NCBI GenBank assembly: GCA_000612485.1
Contig: CP007494.1
Span: 1,240,001-1,304,000 of the forward strand
Reading direction: 5' to 3'
DNA length: 64,000 bases
Origin: Bordetella holmesii ATCC 51541
GTDB taxonomy: Bacteria; Pseudomonadota; Gammaproteobacteria; Burkholderiales; Burkholderiaceae_B
The stretch's first letter is position 1, and each line of letters starts with the position of its first letter. The notes beneath the pieces are model-generated. The model was not told where the DNA came from. It was given only the letters and a program-made list of their open reading frames with translations, and did no database searches. Position numbers and translations under genes: made by a program. This document shows, piece by piece, positions 17,704-27,195 of the stretch.

Positions 17704-18797
17704 ATGCAATTCATCGACCTGAAGAAGCAGTACCAGGCCCTGCGCGACCCGATCAATACGCGGATACAGCAAGTGCTGGACCACGGGCAGTACATCATGG
17801 GCCCCGAAGTCAAAGAGCTGGAATCCGCCTTGTCCGCCTACACCGGCGCCAAGCATTGCGTCACGGTCGCCTCCGGTACCGAAGCCCTGCTCATCGCGCT
17901 TATGGCCCTGGGCGTGAAGGCCGGCGACGAAGTCATCACCACGTCCTTTACCTTCGTGGCAACCGCCGAGGTGATCGCCTTGCTGGGCGCGGTACCGGTC
18001 TTCGTCGATGTCGAACCGGACACGTGCAACATCAAGGTCGCGGATATCGAGTCGCGCATCACGCCGCGAACCAAGGCCATCATTCCGGTATCGCTCTACG
18101 GCCAGTGCGGCGACATGATGAGGTCAATGCCATCGCCGACAAGCACGGCATCCCGGTCATCGAGGACGCCGCGCAAAGCTTTGGTGCAACCTATAAGGGC
18201 AAAAAGAGCTGCAATCTGTCGACCATCGGCTGCACCAGCTTTTTCCCGAGCAAGCCGCTGGGCTGCTATGGCGATGGCGGCGCCCTGTTTACCAACGACG
18301 ACGCGCTGGCCCAGGCCATGCGCGAGATCCGGGTACACGGCCAGTCCGGCCGCTACTATCACACGCGCATCGGCGTGGGCGGCCGTATGGACACCCTGCA
18401 ATGCGCCGTCGTGCTCGGCAAGCTGGAACGATTCGACTGGGAAGTGCAGGAACGCCTGCGCATCGGCGCGCGCTACCAGGCGCTGCTGGCCGATCTGCCG
18501 GCCGGCGCCCGCACCGTAACCGTGCGTCCCGACCGTGACAGCGTCTGGGCGCAATTCACGGTCATGGTGCCCGATCGCGACAACGTCATCGCCAAGCTCA
18601 AGGACGCGGGCATTCCGACGGCCGTGCACTATCCACGCCCCATCCACGCTCAGCCCGCGTACGCCCAATTTGCCGCCGGCGACACGCCCGTCTCCGACAC
18701 GCTGGCCGCCACGGTCATGAGCCTGCCCATGCATCCCGACCTGGACCAGGCCACGCAGGACCAGATCGTGTCCGCTCTCAAACAAGCGCTGCAATGA
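17704..18797 (+). pseudogene. wlbC: UDP-3-keto-amino-sugar aminotransferase (DegT family), one-base frameshift
   Basis: The 5' part (from ATG 17704, FIDLKKQYQALRDPI) reads normally through GTEALLIALMALGVKAGDEV to LYGQCGDM. At 18111-18120 the sequence ATGATGAGG needs one more G (ATGGATGAG) to continue as DEVNAIADKHGIPVIEDAAQ, PLP-lysine segment SFFPSKPLGCYGDGGA and the rest to 18797. The total span plus one base equals exactly 365 codons, so a single-base deletion explains it. As it stands the protein stops without the PLP lysine, which would block formation of the 2,3-diamino sugar. The 3' end overlaps wlbD by ATGA. Confidence 0.88.
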
Positions 18798-19876
18798 GCA
18801 AAAAGGTACTTACCGTTCTCGGGGCTCGGCCCCAATTCATCAAGGCCAGCGTGGTCTCGGCGGCCATCGCCGCCCACCCTGGCCTGCAAGAAGTCGTGGT
18901 TCATACCGGACAACATTTCGACGCCAATATGTCGGATGTTTTCTTCGAGGAGCTGGGTATGCAACCGCCAGCGCATCACCTCGACATCCACGGCGGCGGC
19001 CATGGCGACATGACCGGACGCATGCTCATCGAGCTCGAACGTGTCATGCAGCAAGAGCAGCCCGACATCGTCCTGGTCTACGGCGACACGAACTCGACGC
19101 TGGCAGGAGCGCTGGCGGCAGCCAAGCTGCATATTCCGGTCGCTCACGTAGAAGCGGGCCTGCGCTCTTTCAATATGCGCATGCCCGAAGAAATCAACCG
19201 CATCCTGACTGACCGCGTCTCGACATGGCTGTTCACGCCCACCGATAGCGCAAGCCGGCATCTGCAGTCCGAAGGGATCCGCGGCGACAGCGTGGTTCAG
19301 GTCGGAGACGTCATGTTCGATGTGGCGCTGCATCACGGCCGCCGTGTGACACAGGATGGTGGCCTGCTGGCCCGACTGGGCCTGACGGCCGGCGGGTATA
19401 TCCTGGCGACCATCCATCGCGCCGAGAATACCGACCACCCGGAGCGCCTGAACGTCATCGTCAATGCCTTGCTGGCCCTGGCTGTCGAGCGTGCCGTGGT
19501 GTGGCCGCTACATCCCCGCACGCGCGGCATCCTGCAACGCTTGAACCTGCTCGACGCCCTGGCGCAGCGGGTACAGCTGATCGATCCAGTGGGCTACCTG
19601 GACATGGTGCAACTGGAAAAGTACGCCGCGCTCATCGCCACGGACTCAGGCGGCGTGCAAAAGGAAGCCTTCTTCCACCGCGTGCCTTGCGTGACGCTGC
19701 GTGACGAAACCGAATGGACCGAACTGGTCGATGCCGGCTGGAACCGGCTGGCGCCGCCCACCCGCGAGCAGGACATCGTCGATGCGGCTGAGCGTGCGCT
19801 GCACGAAACGCCCCAGGACGTTCAACCCTACGGCGACGGACAAGCCGCGCGCAAGATCGCCGACGCGCTGGCATAA
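18794..19876 (+). CDS. wlbD: UDP-2,3-diacetamido-2,3-dideoxyglucuronate 2-epimerase (non-hydrolysing)
   Basis: This 360-residue WecB/WbpI-family epimerase inverts C2 to give the manno-configured UDP-sugar for LPS. It shows the GT-B type fold signatures LGARPQFIKASVV at the N terminus, VYGDTNSTLAGALAAAKL, HVEAGLRSFNMRMPEEINR and, near the end, TDSGGVQKEAFF. The start overlaps the wlbC stop (ATGA), showing translational coupling. If wlbC is truly broken this enzyme lacks its substrate. The coding region itself is intact. Confidence 0.9.
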   Translation: MSKKVLTVLGARPQFIKASVVSAAIAAHPGLQEVVVHTGQHFDANMSDVFFEELGMQPPAHHLDIHGGGHGDMTGRMLIELERVMQQEQPDIVLVYGDTNSTLAGALAAAKLHIPVAHVEAGLRSFNMRMPEEINRILTDRVSTWLFTPTDSASRHLQSEGIRGDSVVQVGDVMFDVALHHGRRVTQDGGLLARLGLTAGGYILATIHRAENTDHPERLNVIVNALLALAVERAVVWPLHPRTRGILQRLNLLDALAQRVQLIDPVGYLDMVQLEKYAALIATDSGGVQKEAFFHRVPCVTLRDETEWTELVDAGWNRLAPPTREQDIVDAAERALHETPQDVQPYGDGQAARKIADALA

Positions 19877-19900
19877 GCCAGCGCTTGCGGGCCGTCCACC

Positions 19901-21154
19901 ATGCGCATTCTCCTGATCAATCATTATGCAGGCTCGCCGCGCTACGGCATGGAGTTCCGCCCGTATTACTTCGGGCGCGAATGGCTGGCTCAAGGGCATG
20001 AGGTCAAGGTTGCCGCGGCCAATGTATCGCACGTGCGCGCGCATGCGCCCCAGACCCGGGGCCGGCTGACACGCGAATGGATCGAAGGCATCGAATACCT
20101 TTGGTATGCCACGCTGCCCTATCAGGGCAATGGGGTCCGGCGCCTGCTCAATATGCTGCAGTTCAGTGCGCGGCTGTATCGCCTTCCCTCTGATCTGCAC
20201 GGCTGGCGGCCCGACGTCGTCGTTGCCTCGTCCACCCACCCGTACGACATTCTGCCGGCCGCACGCCTGGCACGCCTGACCGCCGCCCGCCTGATCTTCG
20301 AGGTCCATGATCTGTGGCCCTTGACGCCGAAACTGCTGGGAGGGTTCGGCGCCTGGCACCCCATGATCGCTAGCATGCAGTTCGCCGAAGACTATGCCTA
20401 CCGGCATGCCGACCTGACCGTCTCCATGCTCCCCTGTGCCTTACCCCACATGCACAGCCGAGGGCTCGATCCGGCGCGCTACGCGCATGTGCCCAACGGC
20501 GTGCCGGTGGCCGAGTACAGCGCGCCCGATTTCAGCAATGCGGACTATCTGCGCGTACGCGCCCAGATCATGCAGCTGCGGGAGCAGTGCGATTTCATCG
20601 TCCTCTATGCCGGCACACATGGTCATGCAAATGCGCTGGACATGTTGCTGTTGGCCATGGCGCAATTGCGCCAGACGCCAGTTGGCCTGGTCCTGCTGGG
20701 CAGCGGACCTGACAAGGCCCGGCTGCAAGCCCAGGCTCGGGAGCTGGGGCTGCAGCATATCGCCTTCGCCGACCCCGTGCCGCGCCCGGCCGTGCAGGCC
20801 GTGATGACCCATGTCGATGCCGCCTACATTGGCCTGCGGCGCAGCCCCTTGTTCCAGTTCGGCGTCAGCCCCAATAAGCTGTTTGACTACATGCTGGCGG
20901 GCAGCCCCGTCATCCAGGCCATAGCCAGCGGCAATGATATCGTCGGGGACGCGGCATGCGGCGTATCGGTGCCTGCCGAGGACCCTCAGGCGCTGGCTCA
21001 AGCCATCCTGCGCCTGCGCGACACCCCGTTGGCCGAACGCCGCCAGATGGGCGAGCGAGGCCGCCAGTATGTTCTGGATCACCACGACTACCCGGTGCTC
21101 GCGCAGCAATTCCTCGATGCGGCGCTCGCGCGACCCGCTCCCACCAAACAGTGA
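19901..21154 (+). CDS. wlbE: WbpJ-like family 4 glycosyltransferase of LPS
   Basis: This 417-residue GT-B glycosyltransferase begins [20 protein letters not shown], as in WlbE/WbpJ/WbuB proteins that add an amino sugar during LPS or O-antigen assembly. Other landmarks are [21 protein letters not shown] and the C-terminal nucleotide-binding half with [12 protein letters not shown] and [20 protein letters not shown]. It likely transfers the 2,3-diacetamido-mannuronate residue; donor and acceptor are inferred from the cluster. The gene is complete and ends 4 nt before the next start. Confidence 0.85.
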   Translation: MRILLINHYAGSPRYGMEFRPYYFGREWLAQGHEVKVAAANVSHVRAHAPQTRGRLTREWIEGIEYLWYATLPYQGNGVRRLLNMLQFSARLYRLPSDLHGWRPDVVVASSTHPYDILPAARLARLTAARLIFEVHDLWPLTPKLLGGFGAWHPMIASMQFAEDYAYRHADLTVSMLPCALPHMHSRGLDPARYAHVPNGVPVAEYSAPDFSNADYLRVRAQIMQLREQCDFIVLYAGTHGHANALDMLLLAMAQLRQTPVGLVLLGSGPDKARLQAQARELGLQHIAFADPVPRPAVQAVMTHVDAAYIGLRRSPLFQFGVSPNKLFDYMLAGSPVIQAIASGNDIVGDAACGVSVPAEDPQALAQAILRLRDTPLAERRQMGERGRQYVLDHHDYPVLAQQFLDAALARPAPTKQ

Positions 21155-21158
21155 ACCC

Positions 21159-22346
21159 ATGAGCGACTTCATACCCTTTGCGCTGCCGGACATCGGCGAG
21201 GAAGAGATCCAGGTCGTCGCCGACGCCATGCGCTCCGGTTGGCTCACAACCGGTCCCAACGCCAAAGCCTTCGAGCAGGAGTTCGCCGCCTACCTGGGCC
21301 ACGGCGTAGAGGCCATCGCCGTGAACTCCGCAACGGCCGGCCTGCATCTGGCGCTGGAGGCCATAGGCGTGGGCCCTGGCGATGAAGTCATCACCACGAC
21401 CCACACCTTCACCGCCAGCGCGGAAGTGGCTCGTTACCTGGGCGCCGAACCCGTTTTGGTGGATATCGACCCGGCCACGCTGTGTATTTCGCCGGCAGCC
21501 ATCGAGCGCGCCATCACGCCGCGCACCCGCGCGATCATCCCGGTGCATTACGGTGGCTTGTCCTGCGACATGGACAGTATTCTGGACATCGCGCGTCGGC
21601 ATGGCTTGCGCGTCATCGAAGATGCCGCCCATTCCTTGCCCGCCAGTTGGCAGGGCCAGCGTATCGGCACGCTGCAAAGCGACCTGACGGTATACAGCTT
21701 TTATGCCACCAAGACGCTGGCCACCGGCGAAGGTGGCATGGTCGTCACGCGGGACCCCGCGCTGGCCAAACGCTGCCGCGTCATGCGCCTGCATGGCATA
21801 GACCGCGATGCGTTCGACCGCTTCACCTCCGAGAAACCTGCCTGGTACTACGAAATCGTGGCGCCCGGCTTCAAGTACAACCTGACCGACATGGCCGCGG
21901 CCATGGGCCGCGTGCAGTTGCGCCGTGTCCAGACCATGCGCGATCGCAGAGCGGGCATTGCCGCAGCCTATGACCAGGCGTTCTGCGATCTGCCTGCCAT
22001 TCTGCCGGCCTGCCCGGGCCGCACGCCTGACGTGCAGGGCCAAGCCCACCGCGCCGACGACGAGCACGCCTGGCATTTATATGTCATCCGCCTGCTGCCG
22101 CAGGCGGGAATCGATCGGGACAGCTTTATCGTGCGCATGACGGAACGCGGCATAGGCTGCAGCGTGCACTATGTGCCCCTGCATCTTCAGCCGTATTGGC
22201 GTGACCGCTACCAGCTCACGCCAGAGATGTTCCCTCATTCGCAAAACGCCTTCGAGACCATGGTGAGCCTGCCTCTGTACTCGCGCATGAGTCAGACCCA
22301 AGTCGAGAAAGTGACCCGAACGGTGCGTGAACTGCTCGGGCAATGA
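21159..22346 (+). CDS. wlbF: DegT/DnrJ/EryC1 sugar aminotransferase
   Basis: This 395-residue PLP enzyme aminates a 4-keto-6-deoxy UDP-sugar, as PglE-type enzymes do. It fits with the WlbL 4,6-dehydratase encoded downstream. Motifs are [52 protein letters not shown], and the PLP lysine in [15 protein letters not shown]. The ATG at 21159 sits in a short gap after wlbE. It is intact, unlike the homologous-fold wlbC. The 3' end overlaps wlbG by ATGA. Confidence 0.88.
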   Translation: MSDFIPFALPDIGEEEIQVVADAMRSGWLTTGPNAKAFEQEFAAYLGHGVEAIAVNSATAGLHLALEAIGVGPGDEVITTTHTFTASAEVARYLGAEPVLVDIDPATLCISPAAIERAITPRTRAIIPVHYGGLSCDMDSILDIARRHGLRVIEDAAHSLPASWQGQRIGTLQSDLTVYSFYATKTLATGEGGMVVTRDPALAKRCRVMRLHGIDRDAFDRFTSEKPAWYYEIVAPGFKYNLTDMAAAMGRVQLRRVQTMRDRRAGIAAAYDQAFCDLPAILPACPGRTPDVQGQAHRADDEHAWHLYVIRLLPQAGIDRDSFIVRMTERGIGCSVHYVPLHLQPYWRDRYQLTPEMFPHSQNAFETMVSLPLYSRMSQTQVEKVTRTVRELLGQ

Positions 22347-22936
22347 TCAAGCGCGCCTTCGATCTGCTGTGTTCACTGATCGGGCTGCTGCTGCTGTCGC
22401 CGCTGCTGTTGCTGGTGGCCATGGCCATCAAGCTCGACAGCCCCGGACCGGTATTCTTTCGGCAGGAACGCATAGGCCGCGAGGGGCGGCCCTTTCGCAT
22501 CCACAAACTGCGCAGCATGACCGACCGGCAGCCGGCGCAGGTCAGCCAGATCACCATCGGAGCCGACGCACGCATCACCCGGGTCGGGGCGCTGATACGG
22601 CGCTGGAAACTCGACGAACTGGTCCAGTTGATAGACGTCATGCAGGGCACGATGAGCCTTGTTGGGCCGCGGCCGGAAGTCGCGCGCTATGTCGCCCTCT
22701 ATCCGGACGAGGTCGCCGCGATCGTGCTTTCCGTGCGGCCCGGCATCACTGATCCGGCCTCGATTCACTTTCGCAATGAGAATGAACTGCTTGGCGGCTC
22801 GGCGGATCCGGAAGCAACCTATCGGGACGTCATTCTCCCCGAAAAACTGAAGCTGCAAGTAGCCTATGTCCGAGAACAATCCTTTCTCGGCGATTTGGCC
22901 ATTATCGTGCGGACCGTTATCAGCCTAGGCCGCTGA
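22343..22936 (+). CDS. wlbG: undecaprenyl-phosphate sugar-1-phosphate transferase (PglC-like)
   Basis: This 197-residue monotopic phosphoglycosyl transferase starts sugar assembly on undecaprenyl phosphate at the inner membrane. One N-terminal re-entrant hydrophobic segment (about 8-30, [20 protein letters not shown]) precedes the catalytic core: [21 protein letters not shown], the Asp-Glu dyad in [12 protein letters not shown] and the terminal [13 protein letters not shown]. Length matches the short PglC class. The start overlaps the wlbF stop. It closes the uninterrupted wlbA-G run; the next gene with the same orientation is wlbL, 385 bp on. Confidence 0.9.
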   Translation: MIKRAFDLLCSLIGLLLLSPLLLLVAMAIKLDSPGPVFFRQERIGREGRPFRIHKLRSMTDRQPAQVSQITIGADARITRVGALIRRWKLDELVQLIDVMQGTMSLVGPRPEVARYVALYPDEVAAIVLSVRPGITDPASIHFRNENELLGGSADPEATYRDVILPEKLKLQVAYVREQSFLGDLAIIVRTVISLGR

Positions 22937-23321
22937 TGCAGGGCGACCACCGGGCTATCGTATTCAGGGACGGGAGGCGACCGGGCGAGCGCGGGTCTCG
23001 GCTGGGCTGCTTTCCTGCGACGTAGAGACGGCCTTTCATCGATACCGTCGCACCTTCAGCCAACTTTCAGGCATGATCGGTGGCGTGCCCACCCGACGTA
23101 TCGGGCAACATCCATATATCCTCCAACTTAGGACCGTTGCACTCAACTACCCCCCTCGCCCGGTTGCAGCACCCAAGCGGGTTTGACTCGCGCCGCTCGC
23201 AACCCTGGGCGCTGTGCTCGACGCGTTTTCATGTAGGCTGGAGCGTTGGCGCCCAAAGCACCTGCAACCCGAGCTATCGCTAAAATTGCTGCCTCACCAC
23301 CCTTAATCGCACGACCTATTG
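22937..23321. other. 385-bp gap where wlbH-K would be expected
   Basis: In the described B. pertussis wlb locus four further genes (H-K) separate wlbG and wlbL. Here only this short non-coding-looking stretch is present. Six-frame reading shows no recognisable glycosyltransferase fragment and no IS remnant. It must contain the promoter or leader of wlbL unless wlbL is transcribed with wlbG. Confidence 0.5.
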
Positions 23322-25259
23322 ATGATTCTTCCGTATCCCGTCAGGCGCCTGTTTGTCGATCTGCCACGAGCCGTCAAGCAATTGCTGGCCATCGTGCTCG
23401 ACGCAGTCATCCTGCTGTTCGCCTTTCATTGCGCTCTTTGGCTACGGTTCGAACTCTTTTTCGTCACCCAGCAATACTTCTTTCTGTCGCTGCTTGCCTG
23501 TGCCGGGGGGCTCGCTGCCCTGGGCGCCTTCGGCGTCTATTTCTACATCCTGCGCTACATGAGCGAGCGGGTGGTCGCCGCCATCCTGGGCGGCATCCTG
23601 GTCTCCGTCATGGTGGTCACGGCAGGCAACACCTTTTTGCAACTGTCCACGCTGTCACGCGGCGTGCTGGTCATTTACGCCGCGCTGGCATTGGTCGGCC
23701 TGATCGGTATCCGGCTGTTCGCCCGCAAGCTGCTGTTTCCGGCCGACCACCACATGGCCGATCCCCGCATCCCAGTGCTTATCTATGGCGCCGGCGGCGC
23801 GGGTTCGCAACTGGCAGCCGCGTTGCGAGCCGGGCCCTACTATCGCCCGGTCGCCATGCTGGACGACGATCGCCGCAAACATCGTCTGGTGGTGTCTGGC
23901 CTGCGCGTCTATCCCCCGGAGCAGCTCTCGCGCCTGATCGACCGTCACAACGTGCGGCAATTGCTCATCGCCATTCCTTCGGCCACGCCCCCCCAGATCC
24001 GCGCCATCGTCGAAGCCGCCGAACCCTATCGGCTGCGCATTCGTCTGGTGCCCAGCATGCGAGAGCTCATCGATCCGGCCAACGGCGTACGATTGCGCGA
24101 CGTGCAGGTCGAAGATCTCCTGGGCCGAGATCCCGTAGCTCCAATCACATCCCTGCTGGGTCAGTGCGTCACGGATCGCAGCGTTATGGTCACCGGTGCT
24201 GGCGGCTCGATAGGCGCCGAACTTTGCCGACAGATCCTGGCTCTCAGACCTAGCAAACTGGTCCTGCTCGAGATCTCTGAACCGGCGCTCTACACCATTG
24301 AACAGGATCTGCGTCTGCGCTACCCCAGCATCGACATTATTGGCGTGCTGGGTTCGGTACGTGACCCTAACCACTGCCTGGCCCAGTTGCGCCGGCATAA
24401 CGTGCAGACCATCTACCATGCGGCCGCCTATAAGCATGTCCCCATTGTCGAGCAGAATGTTGAAGAGGGTATACGCACCAATGCCTACGGCACATTGAGC
24501 ATCGCCCAAACCGCCATCCAGGCGGGCGTACAGGACTTCGTGCTCATTTCCACAGACAAGGCCGTCCGCCCCACTAACGTCATGGGGGCCTCCAAGCGCC
24601 TAGCCGAACTGGTGCTTCAGGCCCATGCCCAAGTGCAAGACCAGACCCGCTTCTCCATGGTCCGCTTCGGCAACGTACTCGGAAGCTCGGGCAGCGTGGT
24701 GCCGCTCTTCCGGCGCCAGATCCTCGATGGCGGTCCCATCACGCTGACCCACCCCGAAATCACACGCTATTTCATGACCATTCCGGAAGCCGCCCAATTG
24801 GTCCTACAAGCCGGCGCTATGGGCGAATCCGGCTCGGTTTTCGTGCTCGACATGAGCGAGCCGGTGCGCATTCGGGACTTGGCTGAGCGCATGATCCGCA
24901 TCTACGGCCTGACCGTCAAAAATACCGACCAACCCGATGGCGATATCGAAATCCGCATCACTGGTCTGCGTCCCGGCGAAAAATTGTACGAAGAACTACT
25001 CATCGGCGACAACTCGCAACCGACCCTGCACCCGCGCATCATGCGCGCAACAGAATACAACATCCCCTACGAGACACTCATGAGCCAGTTAAGCCTGCTA
25101 GACAGCACTCTGCAGGCCGGCGACGTGCACAGTATCGTAACCCTCCTGCGCCAAATCGTGCGAGAGTACACGCCGGTTGAAAACGGCTGCGTCGGTGTTC
25201 ACCCCCGAAGCAGCCCGCAAGGCTACAGCGAGGCAAGCAGCTCGGCCAGCCGACGGTGA
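23322..25259 (+). CDS. wlbL: membrane-bound UDP-sugar 4,6-dehydratase (WbpM/CapD family)
   Basis: This 645-residue protein has four N-terminal membrane helices (about residues 10-130), a CoA-binding-like domain (LIYGAGGAGSQLAAAL) and a C-terminal SDR dehydratase. The cofactor motif is VTGAGGSIGAELCRQIL. The active site reads STDKAVRPTNVMGASKR, with Met in place of the usual Tyr, normal for WbpM-type enzymes. It converts UDP-HexNAc to the 4-keto-6-deoxy intermediate used by WlbF. The ATG at 23322 follows a TTG; the ATG is preferred. The last 37 bp overlap the converging glycosyltransferase remnant, so the tail (after about residue 620) may be slightly altered. Confidence 0.88.
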   Translation: MILPYPVRRLFVDLPRAVKQLLAIVLDAVILLFAFHCALWLRFELFFVTQQYFFLSLLACAGGLAALGAFGVYFYILRYMSERVVAAILGGILVSVMVVTAGNTFLQLSTLSRGVLVIYAALALVGLIGIRLFARKLLFPADHHMADPRIPVLIYGAGGAGSQLAAALRAGPYYRPVAMLDDDRRKHRLVVSGLRVYPPEQLSRLIDRHNVRQLLIAIPSATPPQIRAIVEAAEPYRLRIRLVPSMRELIDPANGVRLRDVQVEDLLGRDPVAPITSLLGQCVTDRSVMVTGAGGSIGAELCRQILALRPSKLVLLEISEPALYTIEQDLRLRYPSIDIIGVLGSVRDPNHCLAQLRRHNVQTIYHAAAYKHVPIVEQNVEEGIRTNAYGTLSIAQTAIQAGVQDFVLISTDKAVRPTNVMGASKRLAELVLQAHAQVQDQTRFSMVRFGNVLGSSGSVVPLFRRQILDGGPITLTHPEITRYFMTIPEAAQLVLQAGAMGESGSVFVLDMSEPVRIRDLAERMIRIYGLTVKNTDQPDGDIEIRITGLRPGEKLYEELLIGDNSQPTLHPRIMRATEYNIPYETLMSQLSLLDSTLQAGDVHSIVTLLRQIVREYTPVENGCVGVHPRSSPQGYSEASSSASRR

Positions 25260-25396
25260 TTAAGTGCCGTATTGAAGAAGCGCCGCTGCGTATCGTGGGC
25301 GGCCTGGCGCATGCCGGCATAGGCGTGGCCGTCGTCCAGAAGTCGGGCCATGCACCGCGCCACCTCGTCCGTATCTGGCTGTGGCGGCACGCCTAG
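25223..25396 (-). pseudogene. C-terminal fragment of a glycosyltransferase, cut by IS481
   Basis: About 56 codons (LGVPPQPDTDEVARCMARLL through NHRRLAELLASL) resemble the final helices of a family 1/4 glycosyltransferase, where the chain ends with repeated RxxA..RxxF patterns. The 5' part of the gene should lie to the right but is replaced by IS481 and an unrelated gene. Its position beside wlbL suggests an LPS-core transferase. Identity beyond that is uncertain. Confidence 0.6.
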
Positions 25397-26343
25397 CTGT
25401 GAACTGTCAATAGGTTGTATTCGTCCAGGTTGAGTCTGGAGATGGGTACAGCGCGCCCGATGCCTTGGTGGGGTCGATGCCAGTTGTAGTGGTGTAGCCA
25501 GGATTTCATGGCATCGGCTCGGTGTTGGGAGTTCTGGTAGGTGTGAGCGTAAGCCCACTCACGCAAGGCCGACTGGATGAAGCGTTCGGCCTTGCCATTG
25601 GTCTGTGGGCGGTAAGGTCGGGTAAAGCGGTGCTTGATGCCCAGCTCATGGCACAGCGCGGCGAAGGCGCGGCTGCGAAAGGCCGAGCCATTGTCGGTGA
25701 GCAAGCGCTGGATGGTCACGCCCAGGCGCTGGTAGTAGGCCACTGCGTCCTTGAGGAACTGGACGGCGCTGGGGAAGCGCTCGTCGGGGTGGATGTCGGT
25801 GAAGGCCACGCGGGCGTGGTCATCGATGGCCACGAAGACGAAGTCCCAGCCGGCCCCCTCAACGGTATCGCGTCGGTTGCCCGTGACCCGGTGGCCAGGG
25901 CGCTGGATACGTCCCAGCTTCTTGATGTCGATGTGCAGCAGATCGCCGGGGGCCTGATGCTCGTAGCGCACCACCGGCTCGGCCGGCTCCAGGTCGGCCA
26001 GGTGCGACAGACCGGCGCGGGCCAGGACGCGGCTGACGGTGCTGGCTGACACGCCCAGCGCCTGGGCGATGCGCACTTGGGTCAGCCGCTTGCGGCGCAG
26101 CTCCACGATAGCCAGCGCCTTGGCCGGCGCAATCGCTCGGGGCGAGACCGTCGGGCGCGAGGACGCATCGGCCAAGCCCGCCTGGCCCTGAGCCAGGAAG
26201 CGGCCCAGCCATTTGCGCACAGTCGGCGCGGTGACCCCATAGGCGCGGGCCGCTTCAGGCACACAAACTTGATGGGCGATCAATTGCTGGACCATTTCGA
26301 GGCGACGTAGGAAGGTCAATCGGGCATGCTTATGGGTGTTCAT
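25393..26343 (-). CDS. IS481 transposase
   Basis: This 316-residue DDE transposase has an N-terminal helix-turn-helix region (PEAARAYGVTAPTVRKWLGR and a second near VSASTVSRVLARAG) and an integrase-core domain with acidic residues in LLHIDIKKL, LLTDNGSAF and NGKAERFI. The reading frame is intact. The stop codon TAG is not in the element: it is formed by the flanking CTAG target (25393-25396), so termination is supplied by the insertion site. ATG 26343 lies close inside the right repeat. Confidence 0.95.
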   Translation of the reverse strand: MNTHKHARLTFLRRLEMVQQLIAHQVCVPEAARAYGVTAPTVRKWLGRFLAQGQAGLADASSRPTVSPRAIAPAKALAIVELRRKRLTQVRIAQALGVSASTVSRVLARAGLSHLADLEPAEPVVRYEHQAPGDLLHIDIKKLGRIQRPGHRVTGNRRDTVEGAGWDFVFVAIDDHARVAFTDIHPDERFPSAVQFLKDAVAYYQRLGVTIQRLLTDNGSAFRSRAFAALCHELGIKHRFTRPYRPQTNGKAERFIQSALREWAYAHTYQNSQHRADAMKSWLHHYNWHRPHQGIGRAVPISRLNLDEYNLLTVHS

Positions 26344-26441
26344 CCGGCCGGGCTCCTTGAGTGAACTGGGGGGTTGGCGATTTCCAGTTTCTCAAATCCG
26401 GTTCGGATGAACCATGCATACAACCTATTGAATCTTCACAG
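25397..26441 (-). mobile_element. IS481
   Basis: Near-perfect terminal inverted repeats (CTGTGAAnnnTCAATAGG type) bound a 1045-bp element carrying one transposase. CTAG lies directly at both outer edges (25393-25396 and 26442-26445), matching the known NCTAGN target preference of IS481. The outermost target bases differ between sides (CCTAGC left, GCTAGT right), so the two flanks do not come from one simple insertion. Different truncated genes lie on each side. Confidence 0.95.
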
Positions 26442-26445
26442 CTAG

Positions 26446-27132
26446 TCCGGTTACCTTACCCTGTCCGCCAATGAAGACATCGCCGAGCAGCAAGGGCAGC
26501 ACCAGGGCGGTCAAGGCGAGAAACGCCAATACCCGCGGCCCCACGCGTGTCTGGATGTGGCGCCAGCGCACCACCGCCTCCCAAATGCCCAGCATGATGA
26601 GATTGGCCAGGGCCATGACCAACGCAATAAAAGCGGGGTCGGATAGCTGTTCCCACCACACGAGCAGATGCTCACCGATCCACAGAGCCAGTGCGGCATT
26701 GACGACCAGGCACCAAAGCAACCAAAGTATCTGGGTGCCGGCCGCCAGCGCCCAGGGCAGCATCAACACCGCCCACCAGGCAAAAAGCTCCCACGTATCG
26801 GCGCCCGTCTGGTAGGTTTGCCCAAGTAGCGCCAGCAGGGCGCCCAGCAACAGGCCGGACAGCGTGAGCACGGCGCCCGCGGCGCGTTGCCGCATGCGTT
26901 CCGTCCCCCGAAGGCGCAGAGCCAGCCAGACACTCAGCAGCACCGAGATGGTTAAAAGGCCTTGCGCCAGAGTAAAACGACGAATGACGGTCATGCCGGG
27001 CCAGTTGGCAGCTACCCAGCAGATCACCCCGCTGCCCAGCAGCAAAACTGCCAGCCAAAGCGTAGTCCGACCGAGAAATTGACGCCATGCATGAAGTTCC
27101 GATCCCGCTTGTTGAGTGGTGCCGACTTGCAT
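26446..27132 (-). pseudogene. DUF2157 multi-pass membrane protein, C terminus removed by IS481
   Basis: About 229 codons remain, starting at ATG 27132 (MQVGTTQQ, with GGGGAGA upstream; a longer frame starts at 27156). At least six hydrophobic helices are visible (for example TLWLAVLLLGSGVICWVAAN), along with GQTYQTGADTWELFAWWAVL, the characteristic DUF2157 signature. The function of the family is unknown. The reading frame runs into the IS481 right end at 26441 and stops inside it, so the protein loses its last helices. A downstream partner gene expected in this locus type is also absent. Confidence 0.75.
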
Positions 27133-27195
27133 CTCGCGAATCTCCCCTCTTATCATCCGCGCTAATTAAGGCGGGACTGCCGCCACTGGATACTC

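Noticed and set aside
23246..24253. 335-codon second frame overlapping wlbL
   Set aside because: Shadow frame; wlbL carries full SDR and membrane domains.
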